In this document: piece by piece, positions 63,481 through 64,000 of the stretch
Numbering within the stretch: the stretch's first letter is position 1
Layout of the letters: every line of letters begins with the position of its first letter
DNA from: Pseudonocardia sulfidoxydans NBRC 16205
GTDB taxonomy: Bacteria; Actinomycetota; Actinomycetes; Mycobacteriales; Pseudonocardiaceae
Direction of reading: 5' to 3'
DNA: 64,000 bases
NCBI RefSeq assembly: GCF_007989085.1
Contig: NZ_BJVJ01000026.1
Coordinates: 1 to 64,000, forward strand
Made by a program: the position numbers and the translations under genes
Notes under the pieces: model-generated
What the model was told of the DNA's origin: nothing
Seen by the model: the letters and a program-made list of their open reading frames with translations, nothing else
The model's database searches: none

Positions 63481-64000
63481 TCAGCCCGGCTTGCGCGCGA
63501 CGACCGCGACGGCGGTCATGGCCCGGCGGTGGGTACGGAAGGTGCGCCGCATGGCCAGGACCCGACGGCGGGCCGCGGGCCGCACCGCGATGTTGCGGAC
63601 CAGCCGCAGCGCTCCGACCAGCCCCTCGTCGGCGAGCACCCGCCGCGGCCGCAGCAGCGCCATGGGGGCGAGTGCGACGTGCTCGACCTCGAGCCCGTGC
63701 CTGCTCATCAGCGCCTCCCACTCGGCGACGGTGAGGGGCCGGGCGTTGACCTTGATCGCGCGGGCGAGTGCCCGCCGGACCTCCGTCCGCACCGTGTCCG
63801 CGACGTCGTCGGGGACGAGGCCGAGCTCGTGCACGGCGTAGCGACCCCCGGGGCGCAGGAGCCGGACGGCCTCGGCGACGATCGCGTCCTTCGTCCGGTC
63901 GCCCTGCATGGTCAGCATCGCCTCGCCGACCACGACGTCGGCGCAGCCGTCGGGCAGCCCGCTCGCCGCGGCATCGGCGACGACGACCCGCCGGGGGACC
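63481..64000 (-). CDS. SAM-dependent methyltransferase (3' part; 5' end outside window)
   Basis: At least 173 residues of the C-terminal part; the frame is open to the window edge. It includes post-motif I (VVVADAAASGLPDGCADVVV), motif with GEAMLTMQGDRTKDAIVAEA and RLLRPGGRYAVHELGLVPDD of class I methyltransferases. C-terminal basic helix (RRRVLAMRRTFRTHRRAM). UbiE/type-11-like; substrate unknown. Confidence 0.8.
   Translation of the reverse strand, partial: VPRRVVVADAAASGLPDGCADVVVGEAMLTMQGDRTKDAIVAEAVRLLRPGGRYAVHELGLVPDDVADTVRTEVRRALARAIKVNARPLTVAEWEALMSRHGLEVEHVALAPMALLRPRRVLADEGLVGALRLVRNIAVRPAARRRVLAMRRTFRTHRRAMTAVAVVARKPG

Noticed and set aside
1..64000. tRNA, rRNA, riboswitch, prophage or insertion sequence
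   Set aside because: I looked for tRNA arms, transposase motifs, integrases and known riboswitch cores by eye and saw none. Weak RNA structures could still be missed without a covariance search.

Overview
The window is 64 kb of very GC-rich DNA with dense genes, many GTG starts and actinobacterial gene order. Two blocks match the well-known mycobacterial order: (sucB/dlaT)-epimerase-lipB-lipA-DUF4191-RDD-glnA at the left end, and recX-recA-DUF3046 ... pspA-clgR-pgsA ... argA ... ftsK on the right. F420-type enzymes, two succinate dehydrogenases and Lhr/Nei2 also fit an actinobacterium. A Pseudonocardiales-type genome (Pseudonocardia or a relative) is my best guess from overall style; it is not proven by the sequence.

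Layout. 1-9.1 kb: lipoate synthesis (lipB, lipA), HdeD-like membrane protein, F420-type oxidoreductase, SDR, and glnA behind a four-half-site GlnR-like box. 9.1-14.5 kb: TMEM175-type channel, SelO and pyruvate phosphate dikinase. 14.5-23.5 kb: a cluster of inverted repeats, an RND efflux permease broken by one in-frame TAG, a deazaflavin-type reductase, an M50 protease, an S9 peptidase, a thioredoxin-like/membrane protein pair and a small protein that resembles the tail of PspA. 23.5-31.8 kb: two complete, different succinate dehydrogenase operons in tandem, with a divergent LysR gene. 31.9-37.6 kb: recX-recA-DUF3046 with a LexA box, a CoA-transferase, a 46-residue membrane microprotein, and a divergent TetR/EamA pair with its operator. 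37.6-53.9 kb: lhr helicase and nei2, separated by about 10.6 kb that carries a PRC/DUF2382 protein, a beta-propeller lipoprotein, acetoacetyl-CoA synthetase, a YidC paralogue and an ABC transporter/two-component operon. 53.9-64 kb: pspA, clgR, pgsA, rimO, argA, an AraC regulator, trmL, a YceI protein, ftsK and the 3' part of a methyltransferase gene.

How the genes work together. Central carbon and nitrogen metabolism dominate the left half: lipoylation of 2-oxoacid dehydrogenases, glutamine synthesis, PEP/pyruvate interconversion and succinate oxidation. The right half is mainly genome maintenance (recA/recX, lhr, nei2, ftsK), envelope stress (clgR-pspA, ABC/histidine kinase) and RNA or ribosome modification (rimO, trmL).

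The most unusual signals are non-coding. (1) Five copies of a 40-bp near-perfect palindrome whose two arms change together between copies. (2) At least seven copies of a second inverted repeat built on GCGCAACCTCAC / GTGAGGTTGCGC. (3) A 20-bp unit repeated four times exactly at the kinase/regulator junction of a two-component operon. (4) About a dozen genes with a TANNNT -10 motif only 6-8 nt before the start codon, which suggests leaderless mRNAs. Among proteins, the stand-alone PspA-tail homologue (24 of 58 residues identical by eye, no gaps) and the single-nonsense RND transporter deserve a second look. I saw no tRNA or rRNA gene, insertion sequence, prophage or CRISPR array.
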